A stretch of 64,000 bases of DNA from Ardenticatenaceae bacterium. GTDB taxonomy: Bacteria > Chloroflexota > Anaerolineae > Promineifilales > Promineifilaceae. The translations under genes and the position numbers were made by a program. Positions within the stretch are counted from its first letter, which is position 1; every line of letters starts with the position of its first letter. Below are positions 1-9,062 of this stretch, piece by piece. Where the stretch lies: contig JACKBU010000002.1 in assembly GCA_020634395.1 (NCBI GenBank), forward strand, positions 186,001 through 250,000. Direction: 5' to 3'. The notes under the pieces were generated by a model. It ran no database searches. It was not told where the DNA came from and worked only from the letters and a program-made list of their open reading frames with translations.

Positions 1-621
1 GCACTACAACGCATCGAAACACCCGATCGATCTGCACCCTCCGAACCCGTTTTTCGCTTACCCGATCGGATTATCTGGCCAATTGGCGCCGTCGCCTTCT
101 GTTCGGCCATCGGCGAAGGAGCCATGTCTGACTGGAGCGGCGTGTACCTGAAGAGCGTGGTTGGTACGACGGCCGCTGCCGCTGCCTACGGCTACGCCGC
201 TTTTTCGCTGACCATGACGGTGGGGCGGTTGATGGGTGATTATCTGACCACGCGCTCATCGCCGGCGCTGTTGGTGAGGGTGGGCGGCGCCATCGCTTCA
301 CTTGGCGTGCTGCTGGCAATTCTAGTGCCGCAGGTAGGACCGGTCTTGTTGGGTTTTGCCGCCGTTGGGGCCGGCTTATCGATTGTTGTGCCCCTCGCTT
401 TTAGCGTTGCCGGTAACGTGCCTGGCTTGCCATCCGGCGCGGCTATTGCCGGGGTCGCGACCATTGGCTATGCCGGTTTCCTGGCCGGGCCGCCTATCAT
501 TGGCCTGCTGGCAGAGTTGACCTCTCTCAGAATTGCCTTGCTGGTGGTGATGCTGCTCACCGGCACATTGATCTTCAGCGGGAAATCCATGCAGCTCAAG
601 ACGCCCACGGCCGAGAGTTGA
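1..621 (+). CDS. MFS transporter, C-terminal part (partial at window edge)
   Basis: The reading frame is open from base 1, so the gene starts upstream of the window. The visible 206 residues are mostly hydrophobic helices with small-residue-rich segments typical of major facilitator transporters. The motif GEGAMSDWSGVYL (around residues 38-50) resembles the start of the second six-helix bundle in YbjJ-type MFS proteins. An ATG at 124 lies inside this motif and is an unlikely true start. It is probably an inner-membrane solute or drug transporter. The substrate cannot be told. It converges on the acetyltransferase gene at 648. Confidence 0.85.
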   Translation, partial: ALQRIETPDRSAPSEPVFRLPDRIIWPIGAVAFCSAIGEGAMSDWSGVYLKSVVGTTAAAAAYGYAAFSLTMTVGRLMGDYLTTRSSPALLVRVGGAIASLGVLLAILVPQVGPVLLGFAAVGAGLSIVVPLAFSVAGNVPGLPSGAAIAGVATIGYAGFLAGPPIIGLLAELTSLRIALLVVMLLTGTLIFSGKSMQLKTPTAES

Positions 622-647
622 ACGCAAAGATTCAGCTTTATGGAGGT

Positions 648-1367
648 TTACCCCGATCCGGCAGCCTGGCTCGGGGAAAGCGTGGCCACAGCGCGTTGAT
701 AATAAATACTGTCAGGTTCAACGCCGTAACTGTCTAACAAGATCACGTCTATTAAAGAGCGTATTCTCTGGGGTGTAACTGCTGCCTGGTTTTCCAGGGG
801 GTAAAACATCAAATGGTAGGATACATCGGGCAGGCCGTCTTCCAGAGCGGGGGTCAGTAAGTCGATCTCCGGGAAGAGCAAGCTGCCGTTGCGTTGATAA
901 AAGCGAATACGTCGTTCAGCAAGCTGCCGCTCCTGGAGATCGGTGAAGGCAGACGGCCGTTCCACTTCCCAGCACAGTCCTATAGGCAGTTCTTGGTCTT
1001 CCTGACGCAGCATTTCCAGTGTGCGCGCAAACATCCAGCTGCCAATGCCCTGGCTGCGCGCTGTGCGCAAGGTAGCCATGTACCACAGGAACCCTAACCG
1101 CCGCCGCCGGTGGTAAGTATACGCGGACAGGGCCAGCACCTCTCCTTCTGCCACGCCTAGCCAAAAACGGAAAACCGTTTCCCCATCGGCGAATTCCTGT
1201 CCAGAGTGTTCGATCAGTTCTACCAGATTTTCTAAAGGGTCTCGCTCGGCCACAGGAAACGAGACTTCGTAAATGGCGAAAGCCTGCCGGGCCAGAGAAC
1301 TGCTTGCATCGTTTAACGGAACCAAAGAGATCGATTGTGTCACCTGTTTCTCCAACACCACCTCCAT
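648..1367 (-). CDS. GNAT family N-acetyltransferase
   Basis: The 239-residue protein has the GNAT fold pattern. A beta-strand segment (FLWYMATL) is followed by the acetyl-CoA pyrophosphate loop RTARSQGIGSWMF (about residues 101-113), matching the family R-x-x-G-x-G/A signature. It should transfer an acetyl group from acetyl-CoA to an amine. The substrate is unknown. I prefer the ATG at 1367. A TTG at 1445 would add 26 residues and overlap the stop of the upstream gene by 4 bp (TTGA), which is also a plausible coupled start. It is the last gene of a minus-strand pair with the membrane protein at 1442-3097. Confidence 0.8.
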   Translation of the reverse strand: MEVVLEKQVTQSISLVPLNDASSSLARQAFAIYEVSFPVAERDPLENLVELIEHSGQEFADGETVFRFWLGVAEGEVLALSAYTYHRRRRLGFLWYMATLRTARSQGIGSWMFARTLEMLRQEDQELPIGLCWEVERPSAFTDLQERQLAERRIRFYQRNGSLLFPEIDLLTPALEDGLPDVSYHLMFYPLENQAAVTPQRIRSLIDVILLDSYGVEPDSIYYQRAVATLSPSQAAGSG

Positions 1368-1441
1368 CCTTCTATAGTCGGCCACTTCCCCTTTGTAGCC
1401 AGCAGAACTGCTGTCTATTATCCCCGGCGCCCACTGCCAGA

Positions 1442-3097
1442 TCAAGGCTGGGGAGGCAGGCCGGCATCCGCGGGAATTGATGTGCCGTCAGGAATGCTGC
1501 GCAGATCGTCGCAGGCAATAAACTGAACGTCTCGCCAGACATACCCCCGGTCGTTAAACGTCTCAATTGTATCAATCCAGCGCTTTTCGCCATCCTCCAG
1601 CAGATAGATGTGGGGGCTGTCAGCGCACTTGAGAATGATGGGATCGGCATGTTCGTAGACAATGCTTTGTACCGAGGGCGGCAGCGCTTCAGTGGTCCCT
1701 TGATCGATGCCAAAAAGCCAGGGCAGCGCCAGGATCAGGACCACGGTCCAGACGCCATAGGCAATGGTTCCCGCGCTGTAAGCTCGATAAAGCCAGGGCA
1801 GCCATTGTCCGGCTTTGACCCGTACCTGGAAGATTAACAGCAGCGAAAGCAGCGCAATGTTGATGACGTTCCAGCCAATGAAGGCCAGCCTGTTAGGCGT
1901 GAGGCGGTCGAGGGCGGTGCGATACAGAATAGCCGACAGGGCATAAAGGCTCACGATGAGTGCCAGCGCGGCAACGGCGACAATCCCCAGGCGCAGCCAG
2001 TACGCCAGGCGTGGCGAAACATCGGACAGGCTCACAGGGGTTGCGCCAACCAGCAAGGCGACCACAGCAAAGAGCATGCCATTGTAAATGACGAGCACGT
2101 CGCGGTTCTCAAAAGGGGCAAAGAAGTTAAACGGAATAAAAGCCAGGTAGACGAGCAGCACCAAGAGTGTCAGAGGCAGCAGGATGCGCATCAACAGGCC
2201 AATAAGTTTGCTCAAACCCTCGTCGAATGCCTGATTGGCCGGGGGCACGGTGGGGTTATAAATCACGGCCACAGCTACCACCGGGATCAAGCCGCCGCCG
2301 CCGGCAATGAACAGGCGCATGACCAGTTCCGGCAGATCGATGTTGAGGGCAGCAAACAGGCCAATGGTGATGGCTGTGAACAAACCGCCGGCAATGACAA
2401 ACAAACCACCGACAATAAAAACTTCCAGCGATTTGATGAGGAAGGCAAAGCGGTTGGCCGGATCACGATGGTAGGCAACCAGGAACGCGCCGACTCCCGC
2501 CCAGGCCAGAAGGGGCAGGTGCATGGCCATGAGGATGAGGTATTGTTCTTGAAACGGCCGTGTCCCCGCCTGCGGATATACCCAGAGCACATAAGCGCCC
2601 GCCGCCAGCAGGACCACGCTTACCCCCACAGCCAGACGCCAGGTTGAGCGGCCGCTTTGTCGGCCAACGGCCGTTAGATAAACCAGCACAAACGCGGCCG
2701 AAATAGGTGCCGCCAGCAAAAACACCGCCGGCAAAAAATCAGTCGTCGCCCCGGCAGGATAACGCTGCAGCTGGATCACAAACCGATCGCCAGAAAGCCA
2801 CCAGAGGATCAGGCCGTTCAGCAGCGCCAACGGCACAGCCCAGGCCCAGGCTATGGCAAAGCTCTTTACCTGGGCGGCGGCGTAGTTCAGCCTATGGAAC
2901 CAGGCGGCGTAAAGCAGATTATCCGGAGTGGAGGTATGGTTGGCATCAATGGCCTGTTTAAAGGCATCGGCTTCGCCAGCCTGGCGCGCCGCGTGGTAAA
3001 CCCGCTCCAACTGCTCTGCATCTCCAGCCAGCGTGCTGACTTGATTCAGGTACAGTGAGGGATTTGCCTCAAAAGTTGCATCTGTATTTTTAGTCAT
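1442..3097 (-). CDS. Polytopic membrane protein of unknown function (DUF4153-like)
   Basis: The 551-residue protein has a soluble N-terminal region of about 80 residues. About ten or more predicted membrane helices follow (roughly residues 80-470), arranged like DUF4153-type proteins. It ends in a soluble tail. The tail (about residues 485-545, with the core YLLEDGEKRWIDTIETF) resembles a short module found repeated in secreted proteins, where the Lys/Arg-Trp-Ile core recurs. The start ATG at 3097 is 4 bp from the next stop-rich stretch and no better start is seen. The role is unknown. It probably shares a transcript with the downstream acetyltransferase. Confidence 0.7.
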   Translation of the reverse strand: MTKNTDATFEANPSLYLNQVSTLAGDAEQLERVYHAARQAGEADAFKQAIDANHTSTPDNLLYAAWFHRLNYAAAQVKSFAIAWAWAVPLALLNGLILWWLSGDRFVIQLQRYPAGATTDFLPAVFLLAAPISAAFVLVYLTAVGRQSGRSTWRLAVGVSVVLLAAGAYVLWVYPQAGTRPFQEQYLILMAMHLPLLAWAGVGAFLVAYHRDPANRFAFLIKSLEVFIVGGLFVIAGGLFTAITIGLFAALNIDLPELVMRLFIAGGGGLIPVVAVAVIYNPTVPPANQAFDEGLSKLIGLLMRILLPLTLLVLLVYLAFIPFNFFAPFENRDVLVIYNGMLFAVVALLVGATPVSLSDVSPRLAYWLRLGIVAVAALALIVSLYALSAILYRTALDRLTPNRLAFIGWNVINIALLSLLLIFQVRVKAGQWLPWLYRAYSAGTIAYGVWTVVLILALPWLFGIDQGTTEALPPSVQSIVYEHADPIILKCADSPHIYLLEDGEKRWIDTIETFNDRGYVWRDVQFIACDDLRSIPDGTSIPADAGLPPQP

Positions 3098-3258
3098 CGG
3101 CTATTTTCTCTCTTTCTCCCGCATTAAAGAATAGCCGCAGTATACCAAAGTAGACCAGGCGCATTCCACCATCCAGGCACCCGTTGCAGATAACTCAAGT
3201 GCTTGACAGACTGCGGAAACCTCCCCCTGCTGCCTGCCAGCCGGTGTGCCGGAAAACG

Positions 3259-3296
3259 AAATGACGGCCGTTCCAAAACCGGAACGGCCGTCATTT
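3259..3296 (-). terminator. Perfect 16-bp hairpin, probable terminator of the DinB-like gene
   Basis: Arms at 3259-3274 and 3281-3296 are perfectly complementary with a 6-nt loop, and each arm contains one ACGGCCGT palindrome. On the minus strand it lies 27 bp after the stop at 3323 and is followed by a T-rich stretch. It is therefore a plausible intrinsic terminator. Confidence 0.7.
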
Positions 3297-3322
3297 ATCT
3301 TCAAATACTTGGCCGCTTTCGG

Positions 3323-3814
3323 CTACAAATCGATGCCTGCCAGCCCTTGTGCGCCGAGCGCAAACGACACTTCTCCGCCATGATGGAGGTCATGTTCCAG
3401 GACATGCCAGATGATCCATTGGCGGGTAAACGGCCGTGTTTTGTCACTTCCTGGCCGGTAAAACACCTGCTGCATGTCTACGGCCGTCCAGCGCTGCAGC
3501 CCGGATTCGATCATCTTCCAGGTTTGTTCCAATCCGGCTGCCAGTTCCGCCGCGCTGCGGGCCGGTTCGCCCTCGTCATCCCAGGTAACCAAAGGCTCAA
3601 TCTCTGGCAAACCTTCTTGCATCACCAATCGCAGCCACCACACCCGCGCCGCCACGATGTGGGCTGCCACGACCATGATAGAGCGCAGGTTGGGCGCCAG
3701 TCGAAACGCCAGTTGCTCGGCCGTCAGGGGCGAAATCGCGGCCACAAGGTGATCATGATAAACTTGCCAGCCTTCTAAAATCTGTCCTTGAAAGGGGTTT
3801 TCCACGGATGGCAT
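3323..3814 (-). CDS. DinB family protein
   Basis: The 163-residue all-helical protein has the DinB/YfiT-like pattern. A His appears in the early helix-2 segment VVAAHIVAARVWW, and a C-terminal WHVLEHDLHHGGE segment supplies the other metal-ligand histidines. Members of the superfamily are usually metal-dependent enzymes acting on thiol cofactors or are of unknown role. The length fits the family. ATG at 3814 is preceded by a GGGAGATAGGT-like ribosome site. The gene appears to stand alone with a strong hairpin after it. Confidence 0.85.
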   Translation of the reverse strand: MPSVENPFQGQILEGWQVYHDHLVAAISPLTAEQLAFRLAPNLRSIMVVAAHIVAARVWWLRLVMQEGLPEIEPLVTWDDEGEPARSAAELAAGLEQTWKMIESGLQRWTAVDMQQVFYRPGSDKTRPFTRQWIIWHVLEHDLHHGGEVSFALGAQGLAGIDL

Positions 3815-3848
3815 AATGACCTATCTCCCGGCTGTATGCAGCCCGATG

Positions 3849-4895
3849 CTAATCTTGCTCAACCGTTATAATATGATCGATAATTATCGGATAGACAAGT
3901 GCTGGATTTCCGTCTTCCCGGGTGGGCGTTATCAGATCATGTGGCAGGTTCAATTCCCTCTCAAACTCAAAAGTGTCCATGTCTTCTTCCCCGTGTTTCT
4001 GCCAGGTAGTTACAAACTCGTCAATAATATCATTGTTGACTGATTGATCATTGGCGTTGGTGATGACGACGATTGAGCGCACACCGGGAGGATTGCTGCG
4101 GGCGGCTTGCTGCGCCGCATAACCCAGGCGCAGGTATTCGGCCAACGCGTGCAAGGGATAGCGCGGATAGGAATAGTAGGCTGTAAACGGATTTTCCGCC
4201 TTTGCTTTCGGATCCCACCACATCCAGATGTTGGGGATCCCGTCCAGAATGCGGGCTACCGGCCGATTGAGCAGCGCGGGGATGAAGCCAATGCCCAAAA
4301 ACGGCGCGACGACCACCACCTGGTCGACGTCTTCATGCTGTTGGGCTATCCAGGTGGCTATCGTGCCGCCGCCAGACAGCCCGCCCACGATGACTTCTTC
4401 GCCCAGGCCATGGGCGATATCCAGCGAAGCGGTAGCAAACGCCGCCAGTTCTTCAGCCGAGGTGTCCAGCATGGCGTTTGTTAACTGATCGGCATGTCCA
4501 TGATAGGGCAGGCGGGGGATGTAGACATTATAGCCCTGGTCGAAAAACTGTTGGCCCAGTTCGCGGAATTGCTCCGGGCAGCTGGTGAAGCCATGATAAA
4601 ACACGATCACCTTGGCTGTTTTTTGCCCGTGGGTCATCACGTTGGTCAGGCAGACCGGGTTGAGTTCGCCGCTGGCTTCTTCGTCGGCACGGATGGCTTC
4701 TACGCGGGCAATGGCTTCGTCGTGGGAAGCGGCAGGGTTGGAGACGGAGGTGTCGTTCACGTTGAAGGGCATTATAGAGACTGCGGCCCCCAGGATGAGC
4801 AAAACAACGGCGGTAGCTATGAGGGTTGTCCAGACCGGGTGTCGTTTTGCCCAGGATGGTTTTGAGGTAGGATTTGTCGTTTGGGTATCGTTCAT
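3849..4895 (-). CDS. Membrane-anchored alpha/beta hydrolase
   Basis: The 348-residue protein has one N-terminal membrane helix (about residues 22-43), so the catalytic domain is probably extracytoplasmic. The oxyanion segment VFYHGFTS is at about 98-105. The nucleophile elbow GGLSGGG puts the catalytic Ser at 174. Candidate acid and base are Asp283 (NANDQS) and His319 (LPHDL). This is a serine carboxylesterase/lipase-like hydrolase, substrate unknown. ATG at 4895 is preceded by AAGAGGAAAA. An upstream in-frame GTG/TTG-type start at 4952 would run into the previous gene and lacks a site. It begins 16 bp after the ABC permease stop, so it probably belongs to that operon. Confidence 0.85.
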   Translation of the reverse strand: MNDTQTTNPTSKPSWAKRHPVWTTLIATAVVLLILGAAVSIMPFNVNDTSVSNPAASHDEAIARVEAIRADEEASGELNPVCLTNVMTHGQKTAKVIVFYHGFTSCPEQFRELGQQFFDQGYNVYIPRLPYHGHADQLTNAMLDTSAEELAAFATASLDIAHGLGEEVIVGGLSGGGTIATWIAQQHEDVDQVVVVAPFLGIGFIPALLNRPVARILDGIPNIWMWWDPKAKAENPFTAYYSYPRYPLHALAEYLRLGYAAQQAARSNPPGVRSIVVITNANDQSVNNDIIDEFVTTWQKHGEEDMDTFEFERELNLPHDLITPTREDGNPALVYPIIIDHIITVEQD

Positions 4896-4911
4896 TTTTC
4901 CTCTTGTATTG

Positions 4912-6438
4912 TTACTCTCGGGCCATGAGATGACGCAAGCGCCACCAACCAAAGATGAATAAGATCAGTCCCCAGAGAAGCAGCCCACCCATAAGCAAGG
5001 TGGCGGGCGGCCGCCCGCGCAGCATGACATCTTGCAGCATGTCTGTGCCATAGGTGGCTGGCAGCAGCCAGGAAACGATGTGGATACCAGCCACCAAACG
5101 ATGCAGGGCGATGAAAAAGCCGCTGAAGAAGATGCTTGCCAGTAAGACAATCATCGAAAACTGCACAGCCTGGCTGTCTGTCTGGGAGATGACGGAAATA
5201 GCAAATCCTAAACTGAGGGAGGTGAATAACAGAGCCAACACAACGGCGATATAGCTCAACCAGGTACCCAACAAGGGTGTTTTTAAACCAAGTACAATGA
5301 GGGCGGTGAGGATGGCAGCGAGAACGGCCGTTAACACCATAAAACTCACCATCTTGCCCAACACCGTCTCCATTGCAGAAAGCGGGGCAGCACGGAACAG
5401 CTCAATTGTGCCGCTGTTGCGTTCCCGGACAATCGAAAGAGCGGCCAACGTGACGGCCATATGCTGCAAAAGCAGCGCAATCACCCCTGGCACATAGAAG
5501 TCAATCGGACCCAAGTCGACCTGCGTAACAGACACCGTTTTCCCGGCAAAGGGAGAGACCAGCACGCGGCTGCTCATGCCTTGAAACGTTTCAAAGAAAT
5601 CCTTGATAGCGGCCAGTTCCTCCTCAATCAATTCTACCTGAGCAACTTCAGCTTTAAAACCCGTGCCGTTTGGATCCAGTAACGAGAGATCCTCTAATTC
5701 TCTTTCAATCAGTGCCAATCGTTCTTCCAGCAGCACAGATGATTGATGCTGCGCTTTTTCCAAAGATTGCGCCCCTTCAAACATAGACAGGCTGGCAGCA
5801 ATCGAAAGATTCAAAGCCTGGAAATCGGTTACCAATTGCCCGACATCTCGCAAAGCGTTGGCTCCATCCCCGCGCTCTAAATCAGCACGAACGGCGGCGG
5901 CATCTGCCTGGGAAGCGGCTACTTTTTCCTCAACTGTCGCGGCTCTTTTCTGGGCCTGCGTTACCCCTCGGACTAACACCTGCCTGTTGATTTCCTGCAC
6001 ATAAGCCCGTTCCAGAGTATTGACGTACAAAATTTCCAGCGGATCAATCTCTTGATGGACGACCTCAAACTGAGACTGCTGGCTCTGTAAAATATCATCA
6101 TACGGATCAGCCGGGGTGACCAATACCAAATCGACTTCTTGCAAATCCAGGCGATCCAATGCTTCGCTCTCGCTGCTCACTGTCCCCACAATATCCAGCG
6201 CACCTGTCAACCGATTCATCAGGTCGTCGATTTCTGTTTTAATGCGGCTGTTTTCCGGCACAACCAGAATGGTGCGGAGCGTGCGCGGCGAGTCACGGTA
6301 GCCGATGCCGAACAAAAGCAGTATCAGAAATGGACCCAATACGAGAATGGCAACCAGCCGGGGCTGCCTCAAAATAGCGGCCATCTCTTTGCGCACAAAT
6401 GCCGACATGCGAATGAAAAATTCTTGTAAGCTGCTCAT
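4912..6438 (-). CDS. ABC-2 type transporter permease
   Basis: The 508-residue protein has one membrane helix near the N-terminus (about residues 28-46). A large extracytoplasmic domain follows (about 47-310) with a coiled-coil-like stretch. Five or six helices make up the C-terminal part (about 315-500). This is the classic YhgE/YbhR/DrrB-like ABC-2 exporter layout. The start overlaps the stop of the ATPase gene as ATGA (6435-6438), so the two are translationally coupled. It should export a lipid, drug or polymer with the ATPase. The substrate is unknown. Confidence 0.9.
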   Translation of the reverse strand: MSSLQEFFIRMSAFVRKEMAAILRQPRLVAILVLGPFLILLLFGIGYRDSPRTLRTILVVPENSRIKTEIDDLMNRLTGALDIVGTVSSESEALDRLDLQEVDLVLVTPADPYDDILQSQQSQFEVVHQEIDPLEILYVNTLERAYVQEINRQVLVRGVTQAQKRAATVEEKVAASQADAAAVRADLERGDGANALRDVGQLVTDFQALNLSIAASLSMFEGAQSLEKAQHQSSVLLEERLALIERELEDLSLLDPNGTGFKAEVAQVELIEEELAAIKDFFETFQGMSSRVLVSPFAGKTVSVTQVDLGPIDFYVPGVIALLLQHMAVTLAALSIVRERNSGTIELFRAAPLSAMETVLGKMVSFMVLTAVLAAILTALIVLGLKTPLLGTWLSYIAVVLALLFTSLSLGFAISVISQTDSQAVQFSMIVLLASIFFSGFFIALHRLVAGIHIVSWLLPATYGTDMLQDVMLRGRPPATLLMGGLLLWGLILFIFGWWRLRHLMARE

Positions 6439-7403
6439 GCGGCTACCTCTTCTTTTGCCGTTTCGTCTTCCATAATTTTGACAAAAATGTCGTCAAACGG
6501 CGGCACGAATTCGTTGATGGTGTCGAGTTCCACATTGTTGTTTTCGCTCCAATGCAGCAGTTTGGGAATGGCCGTGTCGGCTTCTTCGACCAATATCTGG
6601 ACGGATTGACTGTCTAACAGTTTCGGCTGCTTTTTAACGCCGGGCAGTCCTTGTATGCTCGCCAGGGTTTCGCCGCTTACGGGAGCAGTGGTGTGCATGT
6701 TGACAATTTCACCGCCCAGGGCGCGCCGCCGCAGGCCATCAGGCGTTTCTACCATCAGCAAACGGCCGTTTCGCATCACCCCCACATAATCACAATAGGC
6801 CGCTTCGCCCACGTATTGGGTCGTCACAAACAAGGTGTGCCCCTGCTCCTTAAGCAGATGAAAGTGATCCCAGAATTTGCGGCGCAGCACGGGATCAATG
6901 CCGGCGGTTGGCTCATCCAAAAAGATCAGTTCAGGTTTATGGATGAGGGTGGCCGCCAAACTAAGACGGCGCTGCATCCCGCCAGAAATGTTGCGTGCTT
7001 CTTTCTTTTCATGGCCGGTCAGTTCGACCAAATCCAGCAGCTCGGCAAAGCGCTCTTTTCGCCGGAAAGGATAGCCGTAAATAGAGGCGGCAAAGTTAAG
7101 GTTTTCCCAGATGGTTAGTTCAGGATAAAGGACAAAAAGCTGGGTCATGTAACCGATGCGCTTCAAGTCGGCTTTTTTGAACTTGTCCGGGGCACGGTTA
7201 AACACTTGAACTGTGCCTGCAGTGGGTTTGTAGTTACCCACCATCAGGCGCACGGTGGTGGTTTTGCCACAACCGCTGGGACCGATAAAGCCCAGGATGG
7301 CGCCTTTAGGCACGTCGAGGGTGATGTCGGAAACGGCCGTTGCTTCGCCAAACCGTTTGCTAACACCCTGTAATTTTACTAATGTCACTTTATCATTTGT
7401 CAT
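6435..7403 (-). CDS. ABC transporter ATP-binding protein (DrrA/YbhF-like)
   Basis: The 322-residue protein has Walker A GPSGCGKTT at 41-49, Q-loop Gln88, signature ISGGMQ at 139-144, and Walker B LIFLDEP at 159-165. The H-loop position reads TTQYVGEA, so Gln196 replaces the usual His. This variant is also seen in DrrA-type drug exporters. A C-terminal domain of about 100 residues follows. ATG at 7403 has GGAG six bases upstream. A TTG/ATG further upstream (7436) is less likely. It energises the permease encoded immediately downstream. Confidence 0.9.
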   Translation of the reverse strand: MTNDKVTLVKLQGVSKRFGEATAVSDITLDVPKGAILGFIGPSGCGKTTTVRLMVGNYKPTAGTVQVFNRAPDKFKKADLKRIGYMTQLFVLYPELTIWENLNFAASIYGYPFRRKERFAELLDLVELTGHEKKEARNISGGMQRRLSLAATLIHKPELIFLDEPTAGIDPVLRRKFWDHFHLLKEQGHTLFVTTQYVGEAAYCDYVGVMRNGRLLMVETPDGLRRRALGGEIVNMHTTAPVSGETLASIQGLPGVKKQPKLLDSQSVQILVEEADTAIPKLLHWSENNNVELDTINEFVPPFDDIFVKIMEDETAKEEVAA

Positions 7404-7448
7404 ATGATTCTCCAGACTCGACGGCATTGCTTTCAAAACATTGATTTT

Positions 7449-8561
7449 TTAGACGGCTTTGTCGTCCGGGGCTGTCTGTAAATACCAGGCCCGATAGGTA
7501 ATCAGCAAAAGGAACAAACCAAAGGTAGCAAAAATGGAAGTTAGTGCGCGGAATTGATCCAGATAAAACGTGAGCAGATTGAGGGCGGTGATGGATAACA
7601 AGGACGCAAAAATCGCCATATCCAATCCTGCTTCTTCCCGCCCCTGCCTGATGCGCAGCAAGGTGAACGCATAGAGCAGTCCGACAACGACTTGTAAGAA
7701 GAGACGAACCAGTGTCCATATAACACTTTGCAGGTTGAAGGTTTCTGCTTCTGCACGCATGGCTTCTGTTAGCGCAGTTTCTGTTGTTTCCGGTGACAGC
7801 CAAAGGATCGCTACCAACAAAATAACGAACAATGCCTGCAACCCCAATACGGTCGTTATGATCACAATCAATCGCCGGTGGTTTTTCTGTCCCAGACGTT
7901 TGCCGGTGTGCTGCAACCATTCGTTAAAACGGGCCCATAAGCCGGGGCGATGTGGAATGAGCGGCACCAAGTCCGACTGCAAGTAGGTAGTCAGTTGGTT
8001 GGCTAATTGGCTGATATGGGGTTCGGTGGCAGAACGGCCGTTATCCAGTTCCTTCAACAATACTTCCCGTTCGCGCGGGTCCAGATCGTTGTCCAGCACT
8101 TCTTGCAAACCCAAAACCACCCGATACATACTGCTGCGCGGATTGGGTTGTTTGTCTCGCCGGATCAACAGGAAAAAGAGAACCAGCAGCAAAAACAGCG
8201 AATAAATCAGGGGAGCCGCCGGAGGAAAAAAGTAATCATTCTTCTGCGTGATGAACTTGCCCACTTCATCAATAAACAGGCCAATGCCAATGCCGCTGAG
8301 GATGGCGCTCAGCGTAAAGGCCCACCGGTTAGCCAGCACCAACGTCACCAGAACGGCCACAAACAAGAGCAGGCCACCCCAAATAGCATGGGCAATGTGC
8401 AGCACCGAATTGCCTACCTGCGGATACCCGGCCATTTCCAAGAATACACGGGTGATCACCACCGTCAGAGCAAAGGCGGTCAGGGAGATGAGAATGTAGG
8501 TTTCGGCAAACGGCCGTTTCACCGCTTTTCTTGTTTTAGTAGGAATAGATGATGGTATCAT
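7449..8561 (-). CDS. Conserved membrane protein, unknown function
   Basis: I do not recognise a named family in this 370-residue protein. Four hydrophobic helices lie within about residues 22-132. A charged cytoplasmic-looking middle follows (about 133-230, including DPREREVLLKELDNG), then four more helices (about 232-352). It sits 45 bp upstream of the ABC ATPase gene on the same strand. It may therefore be an accessory part of that exporter, or only a neighbour. The ribosome site before ATG 8561 is weak (GAGTG). Confidence 0.65.
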   Translation of the reverse strand: MIPSSIPTKTRKAVKRPFAETYILISLTAFALTVVITRVFLEMAGYPQVGNSVLHIAHAIWGGLLLFVAVLVTLVLANRWAFTLSAILSGIGIGLFIDEVGKFITQKNDYFFPPAAPLIYSLFLLLVLFFLLIRRDKQPNPRSSMYRVVLGLQEVLDNDLDPREREVLLKELDNGRSATEPHISQLANQLTTYLQSDLVPLIPHRPGLWARFNEWLQHTGKRLGQKNHRRLIVIITTVLGLQALFVILLVAILWLSPETTETALTEAMRAEAETFNLQSVIWTLVRLFLQVVVGLLYAFTLLRIRQGREEAGLDMAIFASLLSITALNLLTFYLDQFRALTSIFATFGLFLLLITYRAWYLQTAPDDKAV

Positions 8562-8591
8562 GTGTCACTCATATTCGTTTCCGCTTGCAAT

Positions 8592-9050
8592 TCATGTTGA
8601 TGCTTTCCTCGTCAATCGATTGACCAAGACAACCCCAACATACACGGCGATGGCATTAACTACGCCAACGGCCGTTAAAACCAGGAACCAGATCACCACG
8701 TCAATCCATGTGGGATTGGCTCCTGGTTCACCATTCCCGTTAAAAAGGAATAGCATAAGGGCAAAAACAAGACCGCCGATACAGCCTTCAATCAAAACTC
8801 GTAAAAAGCGGCCTTTACGCCGGTTCACTGACCAGTCGGCATAAACTTGTACTCTTAAATAAACGGCCGTTGCCGCAAGGCAACAACCCAATACCAGCCA
8901 CAAGAACCCAACTGGAGGGGGGTGATCAGCGCCCAAATACAGGATACCCACCCAAATTAAAAAGAATGCTGCTGCAATGAAGCCCCTACTGTACTTTCCA
9001 ATCATGCTCAAAACCGCTCGAACCAACCAGGATCCTCTGCGCACCAACAT
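8592..9050 (-). CDS. Small membrane protein, unknown function
   Basis: The 152-residue protein has four predicted helices in two pairs, separated by a basic loop (VNRRKGRF). No family is recognised. Possible starts are the ATG at 9050 (12 bp after the amidase stop) or an internal ATG at 9005 that would remove 15 residues. Neither has a strong ribosome site. The gene lies between an amidase and another membrane protein on the same strand and may be co-transcribed. Confidence 0.55.
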   Translation of the reverse strand: MLVRRGSWLVRAVLSMIGKYSRGFIAAAFFLIWVGILYLGADHPPPVGFLWLVLGCCLAATAVYLRVQVYADWSVNRRKGRFLRVLIEGCIGGLVFALMLFLFNGNGEPGANPTWIDVVIWFLVLTAVGVVNAIAVYVGVVLVNRLTRKAST

Positions 9051-9062
9051 TCAGACCGCTTG

